Below, piece by piece: positions 48,841 through 62,837 of a DNA stretch of 64,000 bases (within the stretch, counting starts at the first letter, position 1; the number at the start of each line of letters is the position of its first letter). The notes under the pieces were generated by a model. That model was not told the DNA's origin, did not search any database, and was given only the letters and a program-made list of their open reading frames with translations. The position numbers were made by a program, and so were the translations under genes. Source of the stretch: Erythrocercus mccallii (taxonomy: Eukaryota; Chordata; Aves; Passeriformes; Dicruridae); contig VZRG01000165.1 of assembly GCA_013397435.1 (NCBI GenBank), forward strand, positions 339,311-403,310, given 5' to 3'.

Positions 48841-50784
48841 TTGGACTGTCAGAGTCCACTCAGCCATACACAGTGAGAACAACTATCTTGCTCTCACTGA
48901 TGAGAATGAAAGGTGGAGTTTGATTCCTCTGGATTTAAAATTAATTTGCTAGACCCTGGGGAAAAGATAGATGAAGACAGCTCACTTGTCCACTTTTCTG
49001 GTGATGCAAACATACCTACTGCAGGACACCTGCTACCTCAGTACCAGGCCAAACAAATCCCTTGTCAATTCAGTTGCCTCACAGATGAGTACAATACAAA
49101 CTACACTTCTTGATTATTTTGTTATAGCCTGTACTGCAAACTAGACAGTAAATATATGCATTTTTAGTTCCTTTTTTATGAAGTAATTCAAATATCTTTT
49201 ACAGGTGGTTATAAAATATAATACATAAAATCAATCAGGATAGCAGTTTTGGACTTGTACATCACTTTCTGGATATGCATAGTAGATTCAGTCTTATCAA
49301 CTATTTACATAGATTTTTTTTCATATTAATCCTTGCCTCTTAAGTGTATCACAGTTTAAACTATCTTTCAGGTAAATCCTGAAGATATGCTATCCCCTTA
49401 TGGGGGATATTTGAATTTTTAAAATTTAATAATTTATTTTCATTAACAATTCATTGTTTATCTGTGCTTAAAATGACATTTGAAGTATGCTTTGCACCTG
49501 TTTGTTTTTTTTTTTGTAATGGGAACTAATCTACAGTCCATGCAAGCAGTGATACAACAGACTGTGAGACAGTCTTTACATAATACCAAGTGAGGAAGAA
49601 ACAATCATGATTGATGCACCTATGGATGTAGTAGGCATGTGTCAGTGGTTAATTTCTGTGAATAATTTTAGTGCACTGAAACTGAATGGTGTCAAGAAAC
49701 CTATGGAGAATCAGGGTGAATTCATGTCACTAAGTCTCGTAGGCAAATTTTCCAGTTTTCAGTGGGACAGCATTTGTCTTTGTCCATTGCATCACTGTCA
49801 TGTTTTATTCAAGCTTGGCTATTATCATGTCCAAAAAAAGTAATAAAAGTTTAATTTTTATGGAAGTAACTAAGAAATAAATAGCTTCTATAAGAATTTT
49901 TTCAGTCTGATGCCTTTAAGTAAATATGACATTCTAACAGTCCTACATCCTAGTAGGTTTCCAGTCCTGGTAAGTTTTTTATCTTCTACTGCTGTTATGC
50001 TACTTATTGATTTAGTGACAAATAGTTAAGAAGCAACAGTGACATATTAATAGATAACTACAAAGAAAGGACAAGATCTGTGCTAGAAAGAGATTCCAAT
50101 CAAAGCCCTCTGAATTCAGGGGTGATCTGCTCAACTAGGACGTAGTTTGGCCAGTCTACTCAGTCATCACCCTAAGGATTCCAGCACAGTGCTGCATTCC
50201 TTCTGGGTAAGAGGGAAGAGCTGTGGCACATGTGTGTAAGAGGAATATGGGTGAAGGCTGTGACAGCAGAGGCTGAAAACAGGGAAACAGGAAGTTTGAG
50301 AAAGTAAAATGAGTGATGGGGAAATGTGGGAAGGAAGTAAGGATTAGTTTTAGGAAAGAAGAGATATAGGAAAATCTGCAGGAAATCAAGTTTAGCAGTT
50401 GTATCATATGTGAAAAAAATTGTCATGTTATTTCTCCCCTCTTACCTTGAAGAACTTTCTGAATACATCTTTTTTCACTCTAGAGACCTAGACCCCATCT
50501 TGGCAAAGCACTTCAGCCTGTGCTTGACTTAGCACATGAGTTGTATGCAATTCTTAATTGACTGAGGGTCTAAATGCATCTCAAGATATGCTTAATATTA
50601 AACCTATGCACATATGCTATGCTGAATTAGAGGCTAAACAATGTGAAGGGCTCTGCCCTGCAGAGCTGAGAGAAGAGACTTATCCACAGATAACAGTGTA
50701 TACATTGTTAACAGTTTACACAGACACTGCCTTTGAGACCATGCTATGATACAGTAATTTCTTGTTACTAGTAGAAATAATCAG
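48841..50784. other. unannotated non-coding DNA
   Basis: No gene recognised. Purine-rich texture fades after about 48900. There is a poly-T run at about 49505-49515. Purine-rich sequence at 50195-50370 gives two overlapping minus-strand frames of 83-84 codons that are compositional artefacts. Confidence 0.5.
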
Positions 50785-51155
50785 TAGAATCACTGAATCA
50801 TGGAAAGGCTTGGGTTGGGAGGGATCTTAAAGATCATCTAGTTCCAGCTCCCCTCTGCTATGAGCAGACATGCCATCCACTAGATCAGGCTGCTCAGTAC
50901 TCCATCCAACCCATCCTTGAACACTCCCAGGAATGGAGCATCCAGAATTTCTCTAGGCAACCTGTGCCTCACCATCCTCTGATTAAAGAATTTCTTCCTC
51001 ACATCTAATATAAAATTCTTCTTGTCTAGTTTAAAACTATTCCTCCTTGTCCTATCACTATCTGCCCATGTAAAAAGTCACTGTACTTTATTTTTACAAA
51101 TTGCCTTTTAAGTATTAGAAGGCCAAAATAGGGTCTCCCCTCATTTTGCAGGACC
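50785..51155 (-). mobile_element. CR1 LINE, 3' end fragment
   Basis: Antisense CR1 in order: TAGAATCACTGAATCATGG, AGGCTTGGGTTGGGAGGGA, TCTTAAAGATCATCTAGTTC, CATCCACTAGATCAGGCTGC, CATCCTTGAACACTCCCAGG, ATTTCTCTAGGCAACCTGTG, TTAAAGAATTTCTTCCTCAC, CTATTCCTCCTTGTCCTATC and AAAATAGGGTCTCCCCTCAT. About 370 bp; eroded octamer tail at the left; 5'-truncated and inactive. A few bases near 'cctgtgcctcacc' are missing relative to the usual order. Confidence 0.95.
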
Positions 51156-54100
51156 AAGTTGCAGGAACACACAATACATGGAACTTGCATTTTCTCATGA
51201 AGACATAGCTACTCCAAAATGATTTAACAGTAGATGCAGTTAACTATTGAGAGAAAATCCTGATATTGCCTTTTTCAAAAGTACACTTTCTATAATATTA
51301 TACTTACAACAACTAGTAGTTTTTACACAGTCAAGCACTAGAATTAATTGGTATAATATTCTTACAAAACACAACTGATGGAAATGCCTATTCAAATTGA
51401 AATATCAATAATAACCCTGAATCCATTGTTCTGTTCATTCCCAAGAAAAAGTATACAGCATCTTTCCTTGAAGACCCATGTTTGTCTTCAGCAGATGAAA
51501 TTCACCTGCAAGAATGTGTAATGACCAAGACTCTCCATCTGCTTCTGCCCTGACTTCTGCTTCAAAAGGAATAATGGCTTAAAATAGATTAAAAAATATT
51601 GTTATGTACAGTTTTATACCTGTTTGCACTGGAACATGCCACGTTCTAGACTTATTTCTGAAGCCCACAATATCAACGTGTTTTTCTTGAAAAAAATGGT
51701 CTTTTAATTCATTACTTGCATCTCCATGACAGTTAAGTGCTGGTGTGATCATACTGGAGAATGAAAGTGTTCTTCTTTATGCATAGGTTTTCACAATGCT
51801 TCTCAGCCTAGCACAATTTCTCAGCAAGGACCTGAGGAAAATAGCTTGTCTCATAGGATGAGAGATTGGTTCTGTCTTTATGGCATATCTGCCCTTTGTC
51901 TACATCTCCCAACAAAGTAGGGTTATTCTGCATCTTCAATAACAATTTTTCAGCAGCTCTGTAGTCAGCATTTTGTGAGTTTTGATATTTGTTGAGCATT
52001 GCAATGTACTTTGGCACTTAGATGACTATTTCAGACAAATGATTTCCTGTCCAATACAGAATCACCTTTTCAAAAGTCTAGGCTTTTAGAGGAATAAACA
52101 GCCACTTTATATATTATTTTTAAAATCTGAAGTTCTTATTTCTTTGAAATGAACTTTTTTGTTTCGTTAAAACGAGTTAGAAAGTGTATTCCATGGTGAA
52201 TTAGATATAACTATCAAGGGGATTTCGGACAGAAATGGTTTTAATAATTTTAATTTATTCCAGCCAGTGTGGCCAATTGTTATATATTTATGTGATTTTC
52301 AGTTGTTACCTCTGACCAGGGGTCCTTCAGCAGCCATCATTATCCCATGCCAACTGTCCTCTTCATTTGCCTACTGACAACCAGTTTCCTTTCCTAAAAT
52401 GGTTAGAATCATTTGAACAGTTCTCCGGAGTTTAGGACTTGTCCATGCCCATCAAAACACAAGTTAGGTAGGCAAGAAAACAGGGCATAGAAAAGTATCA
52501 TTAATCTCAAAATATTGAAATAAATTCAAATTTCTGGTCTTACGAGACTGCATTCAAGGTTATGCCTGCTGATCTGGGCTGTAATGTGAAAATACAGCAG
52601 TCTATATTGTGATAACAGCATACTGAAATTTGTAAGCATTTTCCAAAGTGACAGAAATATCCTTTTGGTTGAGTTATGTCTATCTGTATACAGAAATATT
52701 TGACATGACGTATTTCAAATTATGTTTTGTGTTTGTGCACATATCAGTGTCAATGGTTTAAATGATAATGAACATCTAAAATTAAAGGAGAGATAGATGA
52801 ATACCTCATATGAAGTGCTGTACAGCTATTTTTAATTAATACTAGTGTAAGACTTAAGAGTGCTTTTTTCCCCTAGATACTCTCTCAGTGAATCAGACTG
52901 CAAATCTGCAAACCTTTAAAGAGAGGGAGGGCAAGCACTCATACACTTCTACCACTTTAGTCCCTTCCTTGCTTATAAAGACTCTTCCAGCTTTACAAGA
53001 TTAATTTCACGTGGCTAAACGTTGAGAACAAACAAATGCATTTTTCATGGCTACAGGTTGCTATCATCATAAAACAACCCAAAATTGCCCCTGAATTGTC
53101 AAGACAGAGTATTTTCCCAATAATTTTGTGATTTTCATAATCTACTATTATCCCTCTGTCTAATCTAACTTCTCTGATTTGGTGAAATCCTAACTTACAC
53201 AGATGAGTAAGTGCACAAATATTATATTCTGGGTCATTCCCAAGTATGAGCAGTATTGAATAAAGACATGCTTCCTGCAAGGCTCAGAACAAATGAACAT
53301 CCATGACCCATTTGCATACTCAACATTTCATTTCTTCCAGCTAAATGCCACTTCCTCAGTCCCAGCAGTTTTACTGCTGAATATCTAGAAGATATGAATT
53401 CCTTAGTGAGAGAAATTGTGTACCTTGATAAAGAACACTTGCAAATGAAATACCTTTGTTAAATTATAGCATCAGAATAACATATCTTTTAATACAGAAA
53501 TTGCCTCAGAATATAAGATTTAAAACTATAGTAATTGTCACAAATCAAAGAGATACCTCAGTGTTATAAAAAGTCTCTTTCAATAAAGAATAAACATAAA
53601 TCTATCCTCTTATATTCTCAGAGTATGATTCATCTCACTTTACTAGCTCTCGTAATGTAGGCATTTAGTCTTATGTGGGCTCCATCTGCAGTTGGATTGA
53701 ATGTAGAGTTTGCTAGAGGGTGACCTGATCCTTTCTCAGGTAGGTGTCTAGGGTAAACAGGATGAATTACTAGATGCTCTCTCTGCTGATTACTGATGCA
53801 TGTTGTAATATTAGCTTACACTAGACATCTTTTTTAGTGGTTTAAGTTAGAAGGAAAGAATCCCACACTAGACATATTATGAATCTCAGACATTTCAATT
53901 ATTTTACCCCAGATGCTTAATGAAGGTCAAACTTTAAACTTTCACAAAGCAGTTACACTCCCTTGCTGGAGATTGAAACAAAATATGTGTAATTGATGAT
54001 GAAACTAAACATTGCCAACAGTTTTTGTAAACCTCTCATGAGTCAGATGGGTCTTCAAAGCATATGGCTTAAGTGTTTCGTATTGGGATGATATATAGCC

Positions 54101-55661
54101 TACTTTGGTGCTTTGGGCTTTTGTGCTTAGGGATTGATAGAATTGATATCACTACAGTAATATAAATGATTCCTGTCTGTTACGATGAACTATTATCAGT
54201 TTCTAAAAAATTCATCGAATTCTAACAGTGGCCTGAAACCTTCAGGTCAAAATCCTGGGATAAAACTCATAAAAAACTGTTCAGCTGTTTCTAGAAGTAG
54301 AAGCTATTATATAAAGCAAACAATCACTGATATACATCTGCTAGAAAATAAATACTTGTGGCCTACTCCTTTAGAAGCTCCAATGGTGCCATGGCTTAGA
54401 ACATGAAGTCTTCCCAGCTCTGCCAGGGAGAAGAGCTGAGCAAAGTTTGGGTAACTGAAACCTACTTAGCCAAGGGTGCATTGACAGATACTTGTGCTGG
54501 CAAGATAAGGAAACTGTGATCAGGAAATTGTGAAAATGAGCTAATACTGAGAGGAGATTTCATAAACCTGACAAAGGGGTGTGGTTAAAACTGACAGTTT
54601 GCACAGACAATGGTGCTGGAGCAAGAAGCTCAGGAGAGGAAATTTTGTCCAAAGTGGGTTGAACAAAAGCACAGTAAAGAAAAGACTGAGTAATTAAGAT
54701 CGGGGAGCTAGAATTACCTATGGAAAGAGAATGGGATTGAAAAGCAGTGTTGGATTACAACTGTGATAGCCATATCACATGACTGTAGCTCCCAGAGCAA
54801 AAAAATGAGGTCTGACAATTCAGAGAAAAGCAGCACAGTATCTGAAGAGAGGCTGAGAAGGGACAAGACTAGCTTGTAATGAACACACCTTTCCAAAATT
54901 CTGAGCCAAATCTTTTTCTCTACCAGAAAACCAACCACAGAAAAAGGCTCTGGGTACACTCACAGAGTAGAAATTCACTTTAAAGGTGGTGTACAACTCA
55001 GGGAGACCTGTCTTTCCAGCTGATCAAAGAGAAGGTTAAAAGAACCTGAAGACGGACAAATTCAGATGCAATATCCCATATACATTTTTAATACTGAAAG
55101 TTAATATCCATTATAATTTTTTAAGAGATATGGCAAATTTTCTGTCAGGGAAGAATTTTCAAATAAAAAGATCAATATTTTTCAAGTATCAAAAATAAGT
55201 AGGATAAATTGCTTTGGAAAATGTTATCTTATGAAGCAGGTATTCTTTTCTAATCTGTAAATGCTCTCTCCAGAACCTCATTCTAGTCCATATAGAAAAG
55301 CAGAAATTTTTGCCATTATTAGTTGGTAGCTTAAGGTTTTCGATGGATCCTGATTCATTCTTGGGCTGTTTATATGGAAGAATTTTCAGGAAAAAGTCTA
55401 CAACAATTTAATGAAATCGCATCCACATAGGGAGTTGAAACATGGCTTCTCAGTCATTAGTGAAAAATTCATTTTTTAAACTGTCCAATCAAATTTTCTT
55501 AGTAGTGCCTCAAAATAAGTTAATTTTTGTTAGCAATACAGATACATATTATATATTTATGTTCCACAAAACACAGAAAACGAAATTGCTCAAGCTGGGT
55601 GGATATGACCTGTTTTGATTAAAAAATATGTACTTTTTCTATTTTCCATACTGTTTTGGTT
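51156..55661. other. long unannotated non-coding DNA
   Basis: About 4.5 kb without a recognised gene or transposon. 52220-52450 (TTTTAATAATTTTAATTTATT, then TGTGGCCAATTGTTATA) has enhancer-like texture but no proof. 54400-55060 is purine-rich and could be an old repeat I cannot name. The 95-codon minus frame at 52993-53280 has no recognised domain. Confidence 0.5.
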
Positions 55662-55706
55662 TTTTTGTACTTTGTACTTTTGTACTTTTGTACTTTTTTG
55701 TACTTT
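55662..55706. repeat. short (TTTTGTAC)n tandem array
   Basis: About five to six copies of the octamer with T-run length variation (TTTTTTGTAC, TTTGTAC, TTTTGTAC, TTTTTTGTAC). Unrelated to the CR1 octamer. Confidence 0.85.
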
Positions 55707-56120
55707 ATATTGTTCTAGGAGGCTTTTTTACTGATGGAGGAAAAAAATCCCTATAGAATAAATAAACCAATTGTTCACAATGATAGTACTAAAAAAGAAA
55801 ATTCATATTTTACCTATTATCTTCAGCTCTAAATATTAGAGAGAAAGTATTTTATCTGACCCAGCTGATGTATGTATAAAGTATAAGGTAATGTTATTAA
55901 GGGTTGAAATTCATTCACATGTATGAGTAGGTAAAAATAGCACTTGAAGATTCTGATAAATCAAAGGAATTCTATACATTTTTTTAAATTCATATAATAT
56001 TCTACTGATCCATTAACAGATATTTTGTTAACATAGCATCCATATATAGATACCACTGAAATACATTGATTTAAATTTATCAGAGCAGTTTCTATTTGCA
56101 AAATAAATCTTTTTCTTACG
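55707..56120. other. AT-rich unannotated DNA
   Basis: Nothing recognised. Confidence 0.5.
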
Positions 56121-56265
56121 AGATAGATATCTATATCTATATCATCTATCTATATCTATATCTATNNNNNNNNNNNNNNNNNNNNNNNNNTATCTGTATC
56201 TATATCTATATATATCTATATCTATCTATATCTATCTAATCTATATATATACACACACACATATA
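56121..56265. repeat. (TATCTA)n / (TCTATA)n microsatellite with assembly gap
   Basis: A TATCTATATCTA array lies on both sides of a run of 25 N (56166-56190) and continues into TATATATA and CACACACA to about 56265. The array probably caused the assembly break, so its true length is unknown. Confidence 0.95.
56166..56190. other. assembly gap, 25 N
   Basis: Exactly 25 undetermined bases inside a microsatellite. The round number suggests a placeholder rather than a measured length. Confidence 0.97.
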
Positions 56266-59200
56266 CTTGTTGAGGTAATGTTCTGAAGTACACAGAGAAT
56301 GTAAGAATGAAATATCATCTCCAGATAATATGAAGCATGGATGTTGCAAACATCCCTGTTCCAATTACTGTAAAAGGAAAGACTTCTACCTTTTTTAGAA
56401 TCTAAATAGTCTGAGCTCACTTTCTGGAGTTATACTTCTCCACAGGAACTTCAGAGGGAAAGGAATATATATTTTACTTAATTTAGGTGTTTCATGACAT
56501 TTCTAATGCTTGAAGAATTCAACACTGCAGAAACTCCTCTGGATCATCCATGCTACAAGTTACTTCACACCAAGATTTCAGCCTGGTAAAAGATTTCTCT
56601 TAGCCTCTTTTTATCCAGTTCCTTATGACTTATGGGAAGTAACAAGCTAAGTTCCTCCTTTTCTGACTGAAGCATATATTATAAGCTATACAACATCACT
56701 TGTTTTTAATAGGCTTTTCCTCTGGGTTCATCGCAATTCCCATCAATGTCAGTAGGAATGATGTGAACATATGGTTAGAGAAGGCCTGAGAGAGGACAGG
56801 AATTCTCATGCCAAGTGAACAAAATTTTGCACCACATTTCAAGCGTTTTGTGGGTTGGGTGCTGCCAGAGATGCTGCATGAACAGCACTGTTTGCAGTAT
56901 TTTGACATTGCATGGAGATAACCTGGAAACACAGGCAAGCAATTCAGCATTGATGAAGGGTGAAACCTTGGAGGCTGAGCAAATTTTCAGCAGAAGGATG
57001 AGATTTAGCTGAACTAATTTTCTCATCATCTGACAGGATGCTTGGACATGACAACTTCATTTGTGCATAGAAATCAGAATGTGTCTCCCTTCCCCTGTTA
57101 AGGTCTATTGATACTAGTACGAAAAGAGTGACTTTTGTCAAAATAAGAACTGTGAATTTCCATACTGAAGGTTGCAGTTTGTGAAAAGTCCTGGAGGACT
57201 TCTTATTTCACTGCCTTCTACTCTTGAAAGAATTTGTCTTCTACAGCAGTATGTTGCCCTTAAAATAGCCATAATCCTTTGAAATCAGAAGTTGTTTGTT
57301 ATAACTCTTTAATCTCTCTGTTGGGCCATCAAGTATCTGGGGTTTTCATCAGACTGACTGAATGTTATCCAGGATATTTAAATTTGTAGGATTCAGTATA
57401 TGATCTGTAGTGCTGGAGCCTTACATAGGAAGATTTCAGGAACACTGAATAACCAGCAAGGGATAGCTGGGATGCTTGCTGTTCCTACTGTGGGCTCATT
57501 ACTGAACTGAGGAAACCCAAGCCTATCATTCAGGCAGGAAAATGCTGAGATAAAAGGAAAAAAAATCTTTCCATGAAGGAGTATAAGTGGTAAGTGAAGA
57601 AAATATTTTAAAATTCAAGCATCCATAACTGTCAGGGTAGTCGTGTCTACCTAAACCAAACTATCAAAGTCTTTGTGTCTTACCCATAGCAGATTAAATC
57701 CTGAGATGTGAATGCCTTTCCCATCTGCAATAATCTAGAGTTTATCTTTAAAGTCAAGTTCTTTGAAAAGTTATTCGAAGAGGTGATTAATCCAGGTACT
57801 GGTGTCACAGAGATAGTTAAGGAATGAATTTTTCAGTTGACAGTGCAAACCTCCACAAATTGAAATAAGTGCTATTTTCTTGAGGGATTGTAAAAGTAAG
57901 TCTCTATGCCAAATATTTGATCTATTCTGCTCTCTTGCAAAATATATACCCTGCATAAAACAGTCGCTGAAATGGGGCCTGCTTGTCCAGATGAATACAT
58001 TATTCCACTGTGTGGAGAAAGGCTGATCTAGAGGCAAATTACTGAGTGTAATTTATTCCATATCCTTGCTGGAATAACTTATGCTCCTGAGCCTCCTCAG
58101 ATGTTTAGTCAATAGGGAACTCTCTGGCTACATGAGGTTTCTTAATACATCTTTCAGCTAAATCAGAGATTCAAATGCAAAATCCAGCACTCAGGGAGAT
58201 CATCAGAGTTTGTGATGCTCCCTGGAGAACTGGAGGTCTATAAACCAATGAATGGATTACAATGAGATGTAAATTCAGTATTTCCAACTCTGGGAGAAAT
58301 GATGATACTCCAGTATTTTCCAAGCTGTACTTATCTACCTCAGTCAAACAGTAGACCCTCTCAGCATTTACTAAGTCCGTAAAGTACTTTGGAAAAAAGT
58401 TTAAGAACTGACTGTATTTTAAAATATAGCTTTGATAGATATTTTTAACTATCTTTGTATTAGGAACTGCCTCTCAGATTTGCTGAATCGAATGTCATTA
58501 CTGATTGTCAGTAATGTGCTCAACTGTGGTATGCAGGCTTACTTCTGTCATCTGTTACAATGAAGTAGTTTTTAAAGAGTCATTCTAGATTTGATGAAAT
58601 ATCCGAGGTGAAACCCAACAGCAAGAAAGGGGATATTTGGTCCTTAATGGAGTCTTGAGCAGAAGACATCTGCAGATAGTTTGAACAGCTAGTTAAAGAG
58701 CTGCTGAATTAAGGAACAGAAATTGTTCACTTGCAGTCTATGGGTGAGGAAAGGGTACTCTATTCATTCAACATTTCTTAAAATATCTGTAAATGCTATG
58801 TAATTTGAGATCTGTTATCTTCCTGCTGGCTAAGGTTGAGCAAACTAGGTCATATTAGAAGAGAGATCTCCTCATCCCCAGGTAAACTGCTGCAGTGCAG
58901 TAGTTGATCTTTCCTCTCCTATTCCTCCCTTGCTTTTTTAGTACCAAAGTGGTGTGATAGTTTCAGTTATCAGATTTGTACTTGTCAGATCAACCCTTTT
59001 ACTTCAAACTTGTCTCATTCCTTCCAAAGGTGTTGTTCAGCCTTTTTCTTAGTCATTTCCAGGCTCAGCAGCAGCACAGAGGAGCCCCTCAGCTGCCCTT
59101 CATCACCATATGAAAGAGAACAGAAAGTATGTGTCTACCTTACTGAGAGGTGCCATGCACAGGCAGAAGGCCTGGGACTCAGTTTGCAGTGTGCCAGAGT

Positions 59201-61368
59201 TCTCGGATTACAGAGCTATATTGTGTCTCTCCTGATGCTGAAACTCACATCCCCTGCAAAGGCAGGCAAACACCATGCAAACATAGAGTTAACTATTGTA
59301 GGATTTGAAGCCCACATTACAAAGAGAGTGCATATATTCCCCCATGAATAGCTTCATCTGTGGTTCCACCAGGAAATCAAACAATTCACACTAATTCATG
59401 GTACATTTACATGTTTACTGCATGACTGCAAACACAGGTGCTACATTTCAAAAACTCCTAAGAAACTAGATTTCAGAAGATGTTTTGTAACCAGGGAAGT
59501 GATTGACATCATGAAGTTTGCAACTGACAAGTGTATGTGATGAAAAGCTCAAAGACAAAATAATTTTACTTCTGTGTTACGCCACTAATGGCCTAACTTA
59601 CAGACCAAACTTTTATCTCAGATACTCCAAAGAATCTCTAGTTGACTACAGTCTGTACACACAGTCTAGGATGGATCTTTTAGCTATTGAACTTCCTGGG
59701 GGCTGTTATTGATTTTGTTCCATTTTACTATTGGAGGCAGTCCATGTAATTCTGACCTGGGCTCTACAGTAATGCCTTTGGGCTCTGACATCAGGGCAAA
59801 GCAAGAGTTACAAGAAAACAGAATTTAAAAGTTAATGTGTTCAATGCACTGATTCTCTACAGCTATATATTCACCCTGGAATCAGTGATCAACACAGAAG
59901 CTCTCAACATGAGTATAAAAATGTCAGAATCACTTCCTTAATCTTGATGCAGTTTAAATATTACTTCTGGCTAAGTATTACATCTGAACCAAACACATGA
60001 TTTGAGCTTACAGACACTAGTTTGTTCCTGAGCTGATTCATGTCAGTTTTATACTCATAAACATCTTTTGATTTCAGTGGCATTAATTCATATTTTCAAT
60101 AACTCAATGGTAACAGAATATGGAGTAGTCTTATAGTGTCTGTTCAGAACAGCCAGTGAACTCCCTTGGTACATAAAGAAGAATTTCTATTTTCAGTATT
60201 AGAGACAAAAAATAAAGCCAGTCAGGGTATAGCAAACCTCTTCACTGAAAGTAATACAGAAAAGAAATGCACAACCCCTTGAATGAGGACATCTCCTTGA
60301 AAGAGAGTGTTATACAGTAGATGAAGGCTCTTATTCCACTGCTATTGCACATGAGATGGGATGTATAAGACAAATGTTGTATACAGGGGCCAAGACAGTA
60401 AACTAATTTTAATAAGATCCCTTTATGTTAAATCAGAGAAGAGTGTGGATTTTGGAAGGTGCAAATGGTGTATTTTTCATATTTTCTCCCTTAAAAGTTT
60501 TCTGAGGTGAAGTGAAATAAAGAAACACTGGAAGGTTGATGAGAGGTTAAAATATTCACAAAATAAAATTGATTTATTCAATCTTTTCATAGTCCTGAAA
60601 AACATGTTTAATGGGAGTTGAAAGACTTGAAAAGAAACCTTATTGTGGTGAACAGCAAAGTAATGGGAAAAAGAAAAATCTCCATATTCTTCAGCCTCTA
60701 GCTTAGCTCTCACTGTGGGGAATCTTGCTGTGAAAAGATTAATCACTGCTGCTTAATAGAATCTCTGCTGGTTCCACCAGGATAGCAAGTGGCTACATAA
60801 TGCAGCAGATGCTTCCTTCTTTTAGTGTAGCACCTGTAGGACTGTGAATTTGCCAAATGGTTTCCAAATTTACCATGATGCAAAACTGGCCAGCAGATAT
60901 TGGAAGCATGTTACCTGGCTCTCCTGAGAGCACAGATTCTGAAAGAAAATGAAATTATATCTATTGTCCCTTCTCTTTTGTTTTATGGAAAAAGCAATGG
61001 AATGGCCTCCAGCAAATCTAGCTAGCTACCAGGCTACTTCCAGAGCAAGGTATCTAAGATTTTCCATTTTTTAAGCTACTCCTTGGACTGCAACTTGATT
61101 AGGGGCTTTCGATTTATTTTCTCAATCCTTACTCTTTTCTTTTTTCTTCCATTTGTAGCACTTGCTTCCCCTAGAAGCAGAATGGAAGTTTTTTTTGATG
61201 CAGTAATTGTTGACAGTTGATTACATCCCATTCTTTATCAGTTCTGCTTAGCTCTCTTTCTCACTAGCACCAAAATACCTCTAGTTCCTTTCAGTCCTTA
61301 TTGGCCCAAACACTTCATACTATTTTCCCTTCCCTCATCTCCTCCATTTGGATCAATTTTGAATTTTG
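56266..61368. other. long unannotated non-coding DNA
   Basis: About 5.1 kb with no recognised gene. The 113-codon plus frame at 59010-59351 contains no known domain. TTTGATTTCAGTGGCATTAA near 60065-60085 resembles an old amniote repeat word (TTGATTTCAATGGAGTTA), too short to call. Confidence 0.5.
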
Positions 61369-61403
61369 TCATCATCATCATCGTCATCATCATCATCATC
61401 ATC
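61369..61403. repeat. (TCA)n trinucleotide microsatellite
   Basis: About twelve TCA units with one TCG interruption. Confidence 0.95.
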
Positions 61404-62837
61404 TCTAGTTGTTCAATTTACAATGAAGAAAAGTCTTAACAAAGTCTTAACAAACGAGGTCTTGTATAAGATATCAAACAGGGAGATTAGTACAAGGTAA
61501 ACTATTTGGCCAGAGACACATCCTTTCTAGGATGGCAAAATCAACCCTCTTTTGAGTTTCTTCTCCTACTGCATCAGAACTTCATCAGCTTTACCTGAAT
61601 GCTCTTCAGAGACTGTGATTCAAAGGTTCTGTCTTTAAAGGGATTGCTTTTTTTCCATTGGCAAGAAAAAATGGACAGGTTTATCTAAGTTAAATGCTTT
61701 TCAAAGATATTTTCACAGGAGCTTTCATCTCCTTTTGCCTTTGTTTCTAGTTTTCTCGAAAATAACTGCAGTGACACAAGAGCAGTCTTTTTGATCATTT
61801 TAGTGTTAGTGATGATACAGCTTTGTGAACAGCAAGGCAAGTTGTCTGAAAAAGCCATCTTCCACCAGAAACAGCTGAGAAAATTAAGTAAACTGCCAGT
61901 CTTTCCTTCATGTCAGTCACCTGTCACAGATCCTTGTCCAGCAGGAAACTACAGAGTTGACAAACTGCTACCTCTGGGTAGCAGAGGTACCATGGAAAGA
62001 GTGACTGTTGGAGAGGCAGTAGAGGTATTTAGAGTAAACCTAATGCTTTAATTCAGAGCAAAACTGAACTTGAGGAAAGGCTATTGGGTTTTGATTAGCA
62101 GAAAAAATGAACTAGTATCTCCTTTTTTTCAACAAAATATCATAGGAAGAGGATAGACCAACATACTGCTTAGCAGCAGTAGTCAGCAGAGGTGGAATTC
62201 AGCTCCAGGTTCTCTTAAACCAGAAAAGACTTAAATGTGTGTATGTCAGCTAGGTGTTTCAATTGCAGTTACATTCACTGTGGGTTGAGTAGAGCTGCCT
62301 AAAAATGTTCTTCCACATGAGACATCCTAGCATACCCAGGTCACACTGTTGTGTGCAGGGGACATGGGTTTTCCCCTGATGCTCTCTGTCAAGGCTCTTC
62401 TCTGCTAGGGGCACGAAGTGACCAGAACTTTGTGGTTGGGTGAGCATAAACAAAAGCATGATCCTTGCTCCAAGGAGCAGACAGAGCTCAAGCAAGGCAA
62501 AACGAGAGAGATACACGAGTATACTGAGAGTATGTTAAGAAAAAAGAGAAGGCAAGTGAAACCTTGATCTAACAATTGCATTGTTTCCAGAAATATTTGC
62601 AGTCAGAGAGAACTTTAACAAGGAATTTAAAGGAGATTGGACACTTACTTTTTCAAGAGTGGGGGATCTTCTAAGCAACAACATAGAAAACTTGTGAAAC
62701 TGTGTAACCTGAGAATTTACTGCAGCATCTTGTACTTCATGTGAGGTATCTTCTTGGTAAAAAGATGAAGCTTTAAAATTGATGAGACTGGCAAAATATT
62801 CCTATGGAACAAGCCAAATGTCATCAAAATGTCAGAT
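61404..62837. other. unannotated non-coding DNA
   Basis: Open frames of 85-86 codons at 61791-62051 (plus) and 62259-62516 (minus) have no recognised domain. No repeat recognised. Confidence 0.5.

Noticed and set aside
52993..53280. 95-codon minus-strand open frame
   Set aside because: No recognised motif; length compatible with chance.
59010..59351. 113-codon plus-strand open frame
   Set aside because: No domain or family resemblance, and no flanking exon signals that I could support.
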